This document shows positions 22,874 to 34,866 of a stretch of DNA of 64,000 nucleotides, in pieces; the first letter of the stretch is position 1, and each line of letters opens with the position of its first letter. A program made the translations under genes and the position numbers. The stretch covers positions 22,957,538 through 23,021,537 of the forward strand of contig OX467091.1 in the NCBI GenBank assembly GCA_950106755.1. The letters are read 5' to 3'. Source of the stretch: Climacium dendroides (taxonomy: Eukaryota > Streptophyta > Bryopsida > Hypnales > Climaciaceae). The notes beneath the pieces were generated by a model that ran no database searches, was not told the DNA's origin, and saw nothing but the letters and a program-made list of their open reading frames with translations.

Positions 22874-23740
22874 ATGGAGAATACTATTAGCTTTCCACCT
22901 TGGTTTTATTCTTTGTTTCGACTTCAAAACAATATCAAACATCCTTTATGTTTCAAGCACAAATCTAAGAGTGTGATGCCAAAAAAACAACTATCTCAAA
23001 ATTATTATTGTACAGAATGCCAGTCACGTGTATGTGAAATATGTATGAATGAAGATCAAAGCAACTGCAAAGCTCTGAATAAAATTTTTCAACTTCGATT
23101 TGGAACCCCTGAAGGAATTGACAAACAATTAAAACAGTTATCTATTCAAGCTGAAGAACTGAAAATGAGAAACATCTTCTTAACTCCTGTCCATGATTAT
23201 AAATTCAATAATAAACAAGTATACTATATTTTCAAACGTCCAGGTAGAAAGACAAATACCTTTGGTTGCAAAGTTTGTAATCACCTATTTGAAGATCAAA
23301 AATTTACGTATTGTTCACTTCAATGCTTGGTGGAATCTATAAGTGGCGAAATACCCCAAGTTCAAGCTATAAGTGGCGAAATGCCCCAAGTTCAAGCAAA
23401 TACTACAAGCACCAAAAATGAAATTGAAAAGTCAGTATCCACGAATTTAACAAGTGATACAAGCTTGAAAATTCACACAAATGTAAAGAGTGTGATTGGG
23501 AAGGAAAAAACTTTACCACTTCTAGGTTGGAGTAATCAAAGTAGAAGACTTCGAAAGAGAATATCAAGAACAAATCTCTCAAAAATATTAGAAGCAATTA
23601 CAAATTTGTCAGGTGGTAGCAATGGTCAATTAGATTCAATTAGCATATTACCAGGAGACAATAGTAATCAACCAAATTTCATTAGGAAGCAAAGAAATTA
23701 TAGAAAGCAAAGCACACCTATACGATCACCTTTGCAATGA
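22874..23740 (+). CDS. PLATZ-like zinc-binding protein, single exon, 288 aa
   Basis: PLATZ proteins are plant-specific zinc-dependent DNA-binding proteins that bind AT-rich DNA. The ATG at 22874 starts a frame of 288 residues with no intron. Residues 8-10 give the family's PPW opening. A C-x2-H pair follows (Cys26, His29), then YCTEC, CEIC and NC pairs, a shortened central segment with the family's YYIFKRPGR-like strand (VVFLNERPQPR in typical members), and near 138-155 the terminal C-x2-C ... YCSLQC block. All expected metal ligands appear kept, but the linker sequences are far from typical PLATZ. Residues 159-178 contain a 10-residue direct repeat, ISGEIPQVQA then ISGEMPQVQA. The tail is basic and Ser/Asn-rich. 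Codon use is strongly AT-biased, unlike the other genes here. It may be an old retrocopy, a transposon-carried gene or a diverged functional member. Confidence 0.7.
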   Translation: MENTISFPPWFYSLFRLQNNIKHPLCFKHKSKSVMPKKQLSQNYYCTECQSRVCEICMNEDQSNCKALNKIFQLRFGTPEGIDKQLKQLSIQAEELKMRNIFLTPVHDYKFNNKQVYYIFKRPGRKTNTFGCKVCNHLFEDQKFTYCSLQCLVESISGEIPQVQAISGEMPQVQANTTSTKNEIEKSVSTNLTSDTSLKIHTNVKSVIGKEKTLPLLGWSNQSRRLRKRISRTNLSKILEAITNLSGGSNGQLDSISILPGDNSNQPNFIRKQRNYRKQSTPIRSPLQ

Positions 23741-24195
23741 ACTAATGTTTTGATTCATTGCCCAAAAGGTCAAATTTTGTTATTTCAATGAATGCACCAA
23801 TAGATAGAAGAGATTGAGTCCTCTATTTTGAAAGATTTTATATTTTCAAAAGTTATTGTAATTCATTATGAGCTTCTATAGTAAAATTTTATTCAGTACT
23901 AGAAGAGATTTCGTAGTTTGACAACCAGCGCTGTGGGAAAACATTATCTCTCAATACAGCCTACAATTTTTATTAATACATATGGTATTGTACCTAGCTT
24001 GAAAACCATATTGTTTTTTGCATGGTGGTATAATAATTACAGTAAATAATGTATTTAGTGACTGTCGTGTAGTTGAAAATTTTCCAACTAGCACTATTTG
24101 TAAATATCTTTTCAAATGATATCAACCGAAGCCAGTTAAGTCACTTGTGTGTGATAGGCAGTATTTGGCAAATATATTGACATTCAGTGACAGTG

Positions 24196-24424
24196 CACTA
24201 TAAGAAAACCTTGTTTTAGGTGACGGATTGACATCAAAAGGAACGGATTTTAGGTGACATCAAAGGTGACATCAAAAAAACAAACCCATGTTTTTATGTC
24301 AACAATGATGTCCATTGATGTTATATTGGACATCATTGTTGACATAAAAACATGGGTTTGTTTTTTTCAATGTCACCTAAAATTCGTTCCTTTTGACATC
24401 AATAAATTTTGGTTTCTTATAGTG
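24196..24424. mobile_element. CACTA-type MITE with 3-bp target duplication
   Basis: The element starts CACTATAAGAAAACC and ends GGTTTCTTATAGTG, which are complementary termini of the CACTA (En/Spm) type. It is flanked on both sides by GTG (24193-24195 and 24425-24427), the 3-bp target duplication expected for CACTA elements. The interior is almost a perfect hairpin: AAACAAACCCATGTTTTTATG and its complement flank a short loop near 24315. It is 229 bp long with no coding capacity; the 81-residue frame across it is a by-product. Confidence 0.88.
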
Positions 24425-24533
24425 GTGGTACTAAATATAAGTTTAAGTGCATTAAAAAATGCTTTCACACAAATTAGAAATAATTATTTTCTTATTTAAA
24501 GCTCTCTCATGCATTCATAATATTATATTAATG

Positions 24534-25346
24534 ACTAGCGGTTGGCGCTTGCTATGCTATGCATTCACCATTAGAATTTCATTAGAATCTTTATGTATTA
24601 GATAGAATGCAGAGTAAGAATTTCAATAAATCTTTAGATAAAAATTACTAAAATTTTCATATAATTTTTTTAATAAATAAGCATATACTAAAATAAACAA
24701 TAGAAATTTAATGAATGATGAATGAAATACATGCAATGATGAATATGGTAAAAGATACACATACATTAGAATGCATTAGAAATTTAACTCAATGTTATAA
24801 ACAATGGCAACCCAAATTGAAGAATTCAAAGGAAAAACTTGTAAATCTCAAAAGCTTCGTGAATAATTTAATTGTTGTGAAATCCAAAATCGGTTCAATC
24901 TAATAAATTTCTCAAATCATTTGGTAGCAAGCAATAGAAAATTGAAATCAAGAAGCTCAAAGCTCACAAAAGCACAAAATCATAGAAATGTAAAAGAAGT
25001 ATAAAGCCAAGGAAAGCAATGGAATTGCTACCTTTATAATATCATCATATTGATCCTCTTTAATATCACCTCAATTGCAACGACTACATTATTTCTATAA
25101 TATCACCCTTTATAAAAAGTGATATTACAGAGGTGATTGTGAACTGCTACTCTATTTCGGTAATATCACAATGTGTGAAAATATGATTTCTATGTATGCA
25201 TGATTGGAAATATTTTTATAAAATAATTAAAATAATTATTTTAAAGACTTATCGAAATCATTATCATGCATTCTATTCAAATATATCAAATTTTTACTAA
25301 TATGTGATACAATGAATGCGTACCATAGCAAGCACGAGCCCCTAGT
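24534..25346. mobile_element. 813-bp TIR element with 7-bp target duplication
   Basis: The left end reads ACTAGCGGTTGGCGCTTGC and then TATGCTATGCATTCA. The right end reads TGAATGCGTACCATAGCAAG and then CACGAGCCCCTAGT, its imperfect complement over about 34 bp. The element is flanked by ATTAATG on both sides (24527-24533 and 25347-25353). The interior is AT-rich with only a 62-residue frame and no transposase. The superfamily is not clear from termini alone. A duplication of 7 or 8 bp would be nearest to hAT, but the CTAG ends are also reminiscent of rolling-circle elements. Confidence 0.7.
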
Positions 25347-25349
25347 ATT

Positions 25350-28260
25350 AATGGTAGCATTTGTGATATTACAGAGGGGCTTATGATTTTAGTAGTATGA
25401 TAGGATACACATGGTTAAAAAAACCATTTTCACTAAATTTTCATATATATATATAAGGTGAAAACAACCCAAATTGGCCATGTATCCATTCTTGGCAAGT
25501 AGACTTCTATTGAAAGTCTCCTTGAAAGTGCAATTAAACAGTTCCTATACTTTATTGAAATTGCTTGCATGTTGATTCTCTAGATTTTGGCTTATGACTA
25601 GGCCATGGAATGAAATGGTTTTAGTGCTTCTACTTTGAAAATTCATAGTAATTTCATGTCTTATCCAAAAATTCTATTTTCTTTTTAAAATGGATGATTT
25701 TCAATTGCTAATAATACAAAAATATATTTTCTCAAAAAAGGTGCCTCCAACTATGTTGAATTGCTTATTTTAATAATTCTAGGTGTTTTCATCTTAAATG
25801 AAGTGAAGCATTGCATCCAATATGGTACATTTTTCATCATGTAAAACTACAATGATCCTAAGGTAGTGCAATAAAGTAAGACCCTCTATTGTGTGTATTA
25901 GTTCTATTGTTTTTTTGGTTGGCAACTCCTCAACATGATCCCTTAATTTCTTCTCACATCAAATTTGAGACTATTAAGCATTATTTTTTTTTTTTTTTTG
26001 CCCTTTCAAAGATGGGAAGTTTTTGTTTTTATGCCCATGGTCAACAATTTGTTGTAGAGAGACAAGTTACAAGCTCTTTACATATTGCCAAAGTATTGGT
26101 ATGAAGGGTTGAAATACAAAGCCGATGAGTTTGAAGCAGCTAGTAACAATTGCATTGAATAGCCAAAAAAAAAAAATTTAATTTAACCCACGCTTGCAAA
26201 TATTCTATAATTAGGCTCTTTTAACCCCTAAAGGAAAAAATCAAATTAGAATTCCCCCAAAAGATCCTCCACCCCTAATCAAAAAGCATTAGAACCATAA
26301 TTTGATTATTTATAAACCTATAAAAAATTTAGGAAACCTAATTATAAAAGGAACTATAGCTAGAGTAGTGTTTATTTCAATAGATGTCCTTTCAACTATA
26401 TAATCTTGCATGTCCTTATATCTGAAATAAAGTCACTTATATATTTTTTGTATAACAAATCAAATGTTGAACTCTACTTTGCAAATATCGGATTGCTAAT
26501 TGCTTGCAAGGGCATTTATATATGAACACTTCTTTCGGTCTACATACAATGTTGAGAAAGATGTACAAAAGAATGCAAAGATACATGCATCTCATAAAAT
26601 TGAGGGTTGAAATGGGCATTTTGGGGGGTACTAAAATATTGTCTTTGAGGGCACACATTGTACGAATGAGATATGGGATATAAATCCCAGGCCATGCCTA
26701 GAATTTTTCATTTCAAATGCTTTGATATTAGTTTGGTGTACATTATATTTTGGTGTTTAAAATTTACAAATTATTACACAAAAAAAATTCTATTAATATT
26801 GTAAATAGTTTGCATTCACCTTAAATTCCAATTTGGTTGTCTGTAAAAAAAACTACCATAGCTTCCTAGCAATTGGGGCAACTTTTAACTTAATAATTAA
26901 TTAAAAGTGCAAAATTAGTTGGGCAATTCAAAAACTATATTAAATTAATTAGTTTTAATATAAAATAAAAATAAATTAGGCATTCATCCAAGTTGTTTTT
27001 ATAAATTTTGGATGGTTGCTACCACTTTCATCTAAGGTGGAAACATTTATCTAAATCCTTGTCTTGTTCTCCAAATCCTAACTATTCTCTATCTTGTGTG
27101 TTAAAATCCCTAAAGTTGTAAGGCCTTCTTCCATTGAAAAACTACATTTTCTATTGCAAAGAGCAATAAAACTTTAAAATAGTTTATTTTGCATATCTAA
27201 CTATGGGATCTTGTACTAGAATGGTATAAGAATATGTGGAAAAAATTTCGGAAATTTTGACAATGAAGATTGCAAGATATTTCTGATTGAAGTGAAGAAA
27301 ATGATTTTTTTTACCTTACACGACTAGAATACAAGACTTTTCATCTTCTTAGCTTAAAATTTTTGTACTAATGATTTTGAATTTCTAGTTATTTTTGTTG
27401 AAAAATTCAAGTGAGAGTCTAGGAATTTTTTTTTAAAAATCACTTAATTTTATACATTAAAAAATTATTAAGTAGCAAAAGGTTCAAGATTGAAAGGAAA
27501 GCTCAACCATTAATAGCCTTAAGATGGAATTAAAACACACTAATCTCAACAACAAGATTTTTCTAATAAGAAATCTTAACTTTGTGAAACTTTATTTTAA
27601 ATATTGTGAAAATTGAGTTCAAAATGAATCCTACAAGTTATTTTACAAGAAGATGCTTTGATTACCCAAAAAACAAGATTGAAGGCTCATAGACTCCTAG
27701 GTTCATGGGCCCATAGATTCTATGCTCACATGCTACCATTTCCTCAGAGGTTTTTTTACCCACCAAATTAAAATTTGGGCTTGTTGTGTAATAAATTTAG
27801 ATCCGAGATACTCATAGAAATAACAAATGATATTCCCCCCAATCTAATGAGTTTTTCTATCTTCACAAAGTCACAAAAAATATTGAAACTATGGAAGCCT
27901 TTCTAAAATCCATTTTGTCCTCCATAATGGGACAATGAGACTTTAGAGGTTAGATGTCAAAGGTTGTTATATGTGAGAGATATGTTCTTTTGAAAGAGAT
28001 TGCACTTTAGGATGGTCAAAATAGTGAGACAAAGAACTTTGTAATATATGATTCTAGTTATTGAAGAAGAAATGCAAGATTATGTTGAGCAAGTTTAATT
28101 TCTATGAATCAAGCAATATTTTAATGTATATATTTTGGGGTAGGGGCAAGCTAGGTCAATAATTTTTCAAAAATTTAGGCATACTTTCTATTATTTATTT
28201 TTTGACCAAACTACTAGGAAGCTACGGCAATGGCATAAACACCTTGGAAACAACTTCATA
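25350..28260. other. AT-rich intergenic DNA
   Basis: No gene, RNA or defined element was recognised. It holds short homopolymer runs (a T-run at about 25983-26000, an A-run near 26166) and scattered open frames under 75 residues without domain features. Confidence 0.5.
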
Positions 28261-28267
28261 GTTCCTA

Positions 28268-28848
28268 CCAGGGGGTGTACTACAAAGGAAGTTCATGGGT
28301 GAGGAGAGACCAAACCCTAACTACCCATTTCTACTTTTCCTAATTACTTTCTAATAAATTGTAATTTCAACCTATAATTTTGACCTTTGTTTAGCAATGT
28401 CTATAGGTTTCTATTGCCAAAAATTTCAATCCTAAATAACATGTGATATATTGTTTGGAAAGGATTGAAAAATGAACTAAAATGGCATGTTTTTCAACTA
28501 AAATATTTATAGTGATCACATGAAGATGACTATTGTATCAATATTCAGCCAAAATAAACTTTCAGTAGAAAGCTATTTTATAGAATTTTTTCTTCATTTT
28601 TCAAATTTTTTTTCTTATATAATATAGGGGTGTAAAATTTATTTTTATTTTTATTTGTTTTCTAAAATTTGTAACTAATTATTATTAACATAAAAAATAC
28701 CAATAATTCAGAACATGAACTTTCAAAGTAGGAAAATCTATTCGTATTTTTTTTTAGAAAAATAAAATAAAATTTTAGGATATAATATAGGGGGTCCTAA
28801 ATTTGGTTGTTCCTCACCTATAAACTTCCTTTGTAGTGCACCCCCGAG
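28268..28848. mobile_element. hAT-like non-autonomous element with 8-bp target duplication
   Basis: The left terminus starts CCAGGGGGTGTACTACAAAG. The reverse complement of the right terminus starts CTCGGGGGTGCACTACAAAG, and the match continues through GAAGTT.AT.GGTGAGGA. Both sides carry the octamer AGTTCCTA (28260-28267 and 28849-28856). An 8-bp duplication together with CAGGGG-like ends is the hAT pattern. The 581-bp interior has no transposase frame. Confidence 0.8.
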
Positions 28849-28859
28849 AGTTCCTAAAA

Positions 28860-30155
28860 AATTAATTAGAAAGCTTGGAGCAATTTCAAAACAAGACTAC
28901 AACAACATCGCAATGAAACCTCAATTTGCATGCACTCAATCTACATGACTACTATGGTAAAAGAAAGTAGATGGTGTACAATAGAAGGAAAAACGACTCT
29001 CAAGCATTAGGAATACCAATACGATGCTTTAAAACCATTTGTTGAATGTGTATAATGGTAAGCACACTTCTAAAGATTTTTTCAAGGAGCACAATTCAAT
29101 GAATAGATGCAATCCATCTTTCCACATATGTACAAACACCTTCAAAAAGTTTACATGCTTTATTAAATAGTCGCTCTCTATACGTTTACATACTTTACTA
29201 TACAATCACCTTCAATAAGTTTACACCATACAATCACTTTTAATAAGTCTTTCTTGTATGCACCCCTCTTGCAGCTTCCAACTTCACTTAATCATGGAGA
29301 ATTGGATCTCTTTTTACACCACCCTACAATCAAAAGATTTTAATCTTGGCAATAGAGTGCACAATGCTCGCTTGATACAAAGAATTTAACACAGTGGACA
29401 ACAAACGTCTTTGATCTAAATCCCATAAGAAACAATATTTAAACTAAATCTATATCTAAGAATAGAAAAGAACTTATTGAATCAATGCAAAAAAATTGAG
29501 AAGGGATATCTAAGTCCATGCTTGAAGTTTTCATTTTACCAATGCCTCATAGAATGAATGATGTCATTTGTGTCAAAGGTAGAAATACTAGGTGGTGGAC
29601 ATGTAGCAATATATACTAATTTTTGGATTCTGTTAATATTTTCAGTATACGAATGTTTCATATCTTGAACTTGATCTTTCCAAACACATCATTGCCTAAA
29701 TTGTACACAACTTCTATTTGTAAGAGCCTTAGAGCCTAAGATGTAACTATATTTAGCAATTTGAGAACTAATGATTTATTCATTAGGTGTCCAAAAATTG
29801 CATTCTAAGATAATCCAGACTTTGCTTTTGACTACCAATAAGCCTCCCCTTCAAAAAGAACTTTGTTAAATTTCCAAGTTTGCAAATTTGAAATTTGTAA
29901 GAATCATAGTAATTGTAAAAATGCTTAAAATAATATGAAATTTTGAACAAAAATGGAGATCTAAGTGACAAACATCATGGTGTAATTGATGTACTCATGG
30001 AGCTCACACCAAGAAAATTTTGATAAACATAAGTTCAAAAGTGATGTATTTTAAGCTTTGAATATACTACTTCAAAAGTATATTGGTAGAGGATTTTTTT
30101 TCTAACTTTGTACATAACATTAAACCTTAAAGAGACATAAGCCAACTCTTTTCTT
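28860..30155. other. AT-rich intergenic DNA
   Basis: No supportable gene. A loose triplication of TTTACAYRCTTTA / CAATCACCTTCAATAAG phrases lies near 29150-29245. Otherwise I see nothing. Confidence 0.45.
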
Positions 30156-30159
30156 CATT

Positions 30160-30320
30160 GAACGGCCAGGGAGGACTGACCCCTCTATTGCCCCAACAGA
30201 GGGTAAAATGTAAAAACTACCCCCTATTTTGTGCCGTTAAAATTCTAGATTTAGTCACTCCCCCTAGCTAATTTGGGGTCTCTGATTCCAAATATGATTT
30301 CAGAATGAACCTACTCTTCT
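30160..30320 (-). repeat. Dispersed repeat R4, degenerate minus copy
   Basis: Shared with the copy at 48850-49130 in the same orientation. GCTAATTTGGGGTCTCTGATT is the best block, followed by CCAAATATGATTTC or GCAAATATGAATTC, preceded by GTAAAA..TACCCCCTATTTTG-like sequence. On the minus strand the block translates to a phrase like IIFGIRDPKLARG, echoing EFIFAIRDPKLARRG at 48.9-49.0 kb. Confidence 0.6.
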
Positions 30321-30429
30321 TGTCATTGAAAAAAATGAGCCTCAGAGAGTCTGTGCGTTGACTCTAAAGTTTATTACCTGCATCCATGTATAGTTGGATA
30401 CTGAAACCTTACAAACTGTCAATTTTTTT

Positions 30430-31178
30430 ACAATGTGGATTATAATTGGCATTTTTTTATGAGCATAATTATTATTGCATATTTATGCAATCCCAATCAA
30501 GCATATCTAAATTTGAATTTAAAAAAACCAAAACTCTGTTTTTGGCGAATTTTTTTAAGCCAATTCTTATGGTTTTACATAGTATTTTATTGAATACAAT
30601 TGGTGATGGATTTTTTTAATTCAATTGCATGGACACGTAGGGAGCATCCATACCCACATCTTCCATATTAAAAAAAATGCCCCCTGAAGTAACAAAAATA
30701 TGATCAATGAAAGCTCAATGAATAGTATCGCATGACCAAATTTTGTAAAATAGACATGTCTTTATTGTAATTAGATTTTTCTATTTGCACCTCACATGGT
30801 AACTAATTTCATACATTTGAGCATGATGGTACAATTACTTTGCTAAAATATAGAGATATCCATTCCTCCAAAGTTCAGTCATGCGTCACTTTTCATTGAT
30901 CATATATTTTGTTACTTAAGGGGATGTTTTTTTAATATGAAAGATATGTATATGGAAGTTCCCTACATATCCATGCAATCAATTTTCTTTTTTAAATTCA
31001 TCACCAATTGTATTCAATAAAGTATTATGTAAAATCACAAAAAATCGACTTTAAAAATTCACCAAAAATGGAATTTTGCTTCTTTGAAATTGAAATTTGG
31101 TGTGCTTGATTATATTTGGATAAGAATTGAGTGATAATTATGTGGGATGAAAAAAGCCAATTTTAAATCTATATTATG
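30430..31178. repeat. Large imperfect hairpin, about 750 bp
   Basis: The left arm (30430-30790) and right arm (30830-31178) are imperfect complements. Matching pairs include ATTATAATTGGC against GCCAATTTTAAAT, GGTTTTACATAGTATTTTAT against ATAAAGTATTATGTAAAATC, GAATACAATTGGTGATGGA against TCATCACCAATTGTATTC, and AATATGATCAATGAAA against TTTCATTGATCATAT. The loop lies near 30790-30830. There is no coding frame and no clear target duplication. It is a MITE-like or foldback element able to give a long hairpin RNA if transcribed. Confidence 0.75.
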
Positions 31179-31599
31179 TACAAAACATTCATAATTGAAT
31201 GTATAATTACCATGCAAATTGTAGGAGATGAGAAACTCAAAATAAATAGCTAAGCACTACAGTAGTGGTGCTTGAATAAGTAATAATCTAAATTATATTG
31301 TAATACAAGATTGACAGATTCAACTAAAACACATGTTCATTTGAGACTTCCTTTTTAAAGAATTGGTTTTACAATATATTTCAAACACACTTATCTATAA
31401 GCTCAAGTTTTAATCATGGATTGCTTTTGTATTGGCCTTATTAAAACCAATTGATTTCCTCCTACATTGTAGTCCTTTATGTCTCAGTGGCAATTATTTC
31501 ATAATTTGAATGTAAATTCCAATTTTACAAACCTCATTTTGAAATGTTTACAAACAAATGAAATCAAAAACAAATAAAACACCAAAATTGATCTCTAAA

Positions 31600-32560
31600 T
31601 GCCTAACGACATTTTAGATGTCAAATCTAAAATTGACATTATAAAAGACACGAAGTTAAAAGACATAACATGCATAACTACAATTGTTTTACGACTTTTC
31701 AAAATCTTCTTTACCATTTTTATTAATGAATTTTCAATGCAATTTTACCCAAAAGATCCACTCTATTGGAGAGTCATCTCCAACAAACTCTAAAAAATCA
31801 AGATTTGCAATGGACACCCTTGCATAAAATCTTCAATAGAAAAATCATAAACAAATTTCTTACAATTGAATTTTTGATTCTTAACCCTTTAAAGTTAAGA
31901 CTAGGGGAGAGCATAAATTTCCAAAATTGTAAAGATGTATTATAAAATGCAACTTAAAAGAATATTTTAATAATGATTCAAATAATATTTGTAAAATACA
32001 ATCCATAAATCATATCCATATAGTTAGATCAACTTGTTCACATACCAATATTTTCAATAACATTTGAAGACAAAAATTGAAAAATCTTTCTAATATGGAT
32101 TGTAGATTGAAAATTTGTGATTTTCTCAAAAAAAAATCTTCTTTTAAATTCAAAATGTTAAAATCTAATCATAATGTTTTTTTGAAGACTTTTATATTAC
32201 ATAGTATTTTTTTTTATTCAAGTCATTTCTAAAGGGGCATTTTTTGAACTAAAAAGTTATTTTTTCAAGCCCACCCTTTTAGTATTCTCTGAATTATAGA
32301 ATACTTACAAAGAAAAGTCTTGAAAATCCATATTGTACAAAATTTTAAAAACTAATAGAAGAATCTTTGGAAAAAATCATTAGATAAAAAATATGCAATT
32401 TTATATGCTTGGAATGTGTTTACGTTTATCCATTGTTCCAAAATTGAACTCTTCATCTTCTAGGCATTAAAATAGACTTTAAAGGACAATCAATTAAAAA
32501 AACATTAAAAAAATAATCTTTTGGTAAGATTTTATTGAACATCAAAGTTTAGTCCACCCA
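31600..32560 (+). repeat. Dispersed repeat R3, copy 2
   Basis: The first part, ACATAACATGCATA, CGACTTTTCAAAATCT and GCAATGGACACCCTTG, matches 42112-42300. The second part matches 21955-22570. This is therefore the fullest copy of the family in the window. No coding capacity is recognised; the 64-residue frame at 31599 is not conserved in the other copies. Confidence 0.6.
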
Positions 32561-32699
32561 TTCAAATACAATGCCTTAGACATTTAGGGTTAATATCATA
32601 TAGTTCGTACATACAAACTTTTCTTTCTATAAATGATAATGGATAACCCTTGGTATATTTTTCAAGGTATGGAAATTGTTAATTTGGGTGATGATAAAC

Positions 32700-33178
32700 A
32701 CATCTACATTATACTCTATTAACCCATAAATAGAATTTCAACCAATTTTTGGTTGATGATTGACAGAGAATCTTTGTGTGTAGGACAAAAGTGTAACTAT
32801 TTATCCTCAAAATTTTGTATGAAAAGGGGAGGTCTTGTATAGTAGTTTGACTTCCAATAAGTGTTTTAGGATTTTTTAAACCAACTATTCACACAATGTC
32901 AAAAGGGATGATTTCTACAATCATAGGCATGTCCTTTAAGGGTTAACCCATAAATGACACGAGGGGGAGTTTTGTAGATGATGAATGACAAAAAATCTCT
33001 CTATGTAGGATAGAAGTGCAATTATTTATCCTCCAAATTTTGTGTAAAATGGAAAGGCCTTTTACAATAGTATGTCTTCCAATGAATGTTTTTTTCATTT
33101 TTTTAGAGCCAAAAAACAAACAGTATCCAAATAGATGATTTACACGGCGATTGGTTTGTCCTTTGAGGGTTAAAGTAA
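32700..33178 (+). repeat. Dispersed repeat R1, two head-to-tail copies
   Basis: Copies run about 32700-32945 and 32946-33178. Each begins near AACCCATAAAT, passes through GTAGGA.A.AAGTG.AA.TATTTATCCTC, then AAAATTTTGTRT and TTCCAAT.A.TGTTTT, and ends with a GATGATTTCTACAATCATAGG-like block and CCTTTRAGGGTTAA. Further copies are at 39745-39990 (minus) and 44745-45597 (plus, greatly expanded). Confidence 0.7.
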
Positions 33179-33289
33179 CTCTATCTAATTGCAGCATGTT
33201 TTTGAAACATATCCCTTTATTTTTTACAATTTTGGAGTTGATGGATTTAGGAACTAAGGTAAATGTATCTATATCCGATCACTTAAGGG

Positions 33290-34110
33290 ATTTCACAATA
33301 GATCATCATCAATTTAAAGTATAACAAATTTTTCTCATGTAGAAAGATAGGAAATATGGGGATTGCAAATTTTTTAAAATTTTATTGTCAAAATTGAAAT
33401 TTCTATGAATTTTGGGAGCCAAAATGTGCTTGGATCCCATAGTCAATGTTTAGAGTCTTCCAATTCTGATCATTCAAGAATTAAAGTAAAATAGCCCATT
33501 GCAGTCAAATGATCCATAGTCATTACTTAGGAAATGACCCCGTTGTGGGGTTTTTTCAATATGTGAGATTTTGGCCACAATGCATGTCTTACATGATAGT
33601 AATGGAGTGAATAGTAACCTCAATAGGAACTTCCAACTTTTTAGTGTGAAATTCATTGTAAGAATTGACTTCTTAGGCCTTCCATATTAGAAAATATTGT
33701 GACTGCATTAGGTAGTAAGATGAGCATTGTGGATTCAGATTTTGTTGGTTATGGGGTAGTCTACACACTCTTTTGGGCCATGATGCATTGAACAGTTCAA
33801 AAATTCCTAACAAATTCATACTTTGTTGAAAAAAATATAATTTTGTTGTTTCTCACACTTGTCTTTAAGTGGGAAATTTTTGAAAAATCTCAACAATAGC
33901 ATGAGGCCAAACTCCATATTCTAACCACAATGGGCTGTTCAATATTTACCTTACTTTCTATTCAATATTTTCTACTTTGTTGCTCACCACTTTGGGACAT
34001 GATCTTATTGGTCCCAGCCTTAAAAAGAGAGATAAAAACACATTCCAAGCTTCAATTGGAAATCTGATTCAACCTTGGTTGGAGACAATGCCCCTACAGG
34101 TTGGGTTTGG
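33290..34110 (+). repeat. Dispersed repeat R2, copy 1
   Basis: Aligns with 40010-40765 and, inverted, with 44330-44715. Shared blocks include ATAGTCAATGT.TAGA.TCTTC.AATT, TGATCATTCAAGAA, TTGCTCAC, then TTCCAAGCTT.AATTGGAAA, CCTTGGTTGGA and TACAGGTTGGGT or TATAAGTTGGGT. The direct repetition of TTGG..GGA phrases gives small internal duplications. No coding capacity. Confidence 0.65.
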
Positions 34111-34119
34111 ATTGTGATT

Positions 34120-34866
34120 GACAATGGGTACATTTATCTTAGTAAGGGAGGCGACCCATTCCCGACCAGGAACTCATTCCTGTCATATAGACTACACTCT
34201 TTCCAATCAACAGGAGAAAGCAAGACATTAATTGTGGCACAATCTCCAATGCAGTCATGGCACATTATGATTGGTTGCAGTCTTGGTTGATTTTACAACC
34301 AACCTATGGTTGGAAATAGGAGGACCTATATGACAAGAATATGTCGAATAAAATCTTCAACTAAAAAATTCGTAGTAATTGTGTTTTGAGAAATAAAATT
34401 CTGAAAAAATATGGAATCCTTCTAAATTCTATTTCTGTACATGGGAAAATTTCTCCACTCAAGAAAACAGCACTCTTAGATATGCAAAATTGCTTAAGTG
34501 GTCGGAATGGGTCGGCTCCCTTAGCAGCAATTTCAAATCTTTAGTTTGCATCAGTTTTCAGCTTCGAAACAGAGCGTGTGTATCAGACTTCTCTGTCGGC
34601 ACTGCTTGTGTTTCTGCATACTGTTGTGTTCTGGTGGTTACTTGTACCACCGGAGGCCTCTAGAAAAACCCTATGTGCTCTTTGCATCCCTGACGTCAAT
34701 GTCTGATTCTCCGTTGTTGGTTTTTGATTCTGAGAGAAGGGACTCTTCATGTATCCAATTCTTGTAGAAAGATCGTGTTTTGGCTTGCATTGGATGCATG
34801 CACAATTAGGTTAGCGGTTTGAAGAAAGAAACACGGTGTCACACCATTGCGGTTTCCCTGCAGGCG
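34120..34866 (+). promoter_or_regulatory. Upstream region of the ERL1-like gene
   Basis: AT-rich up to about 34.5 kb, then mixed composition leading into the coding start at 34867. The nearest in-frame upstream stop is before 34819 and no upstream ATG is in frame, so the ATG at 34867 is the natural start. I could not place a TATA box with confidence. Confidence 0.4.
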
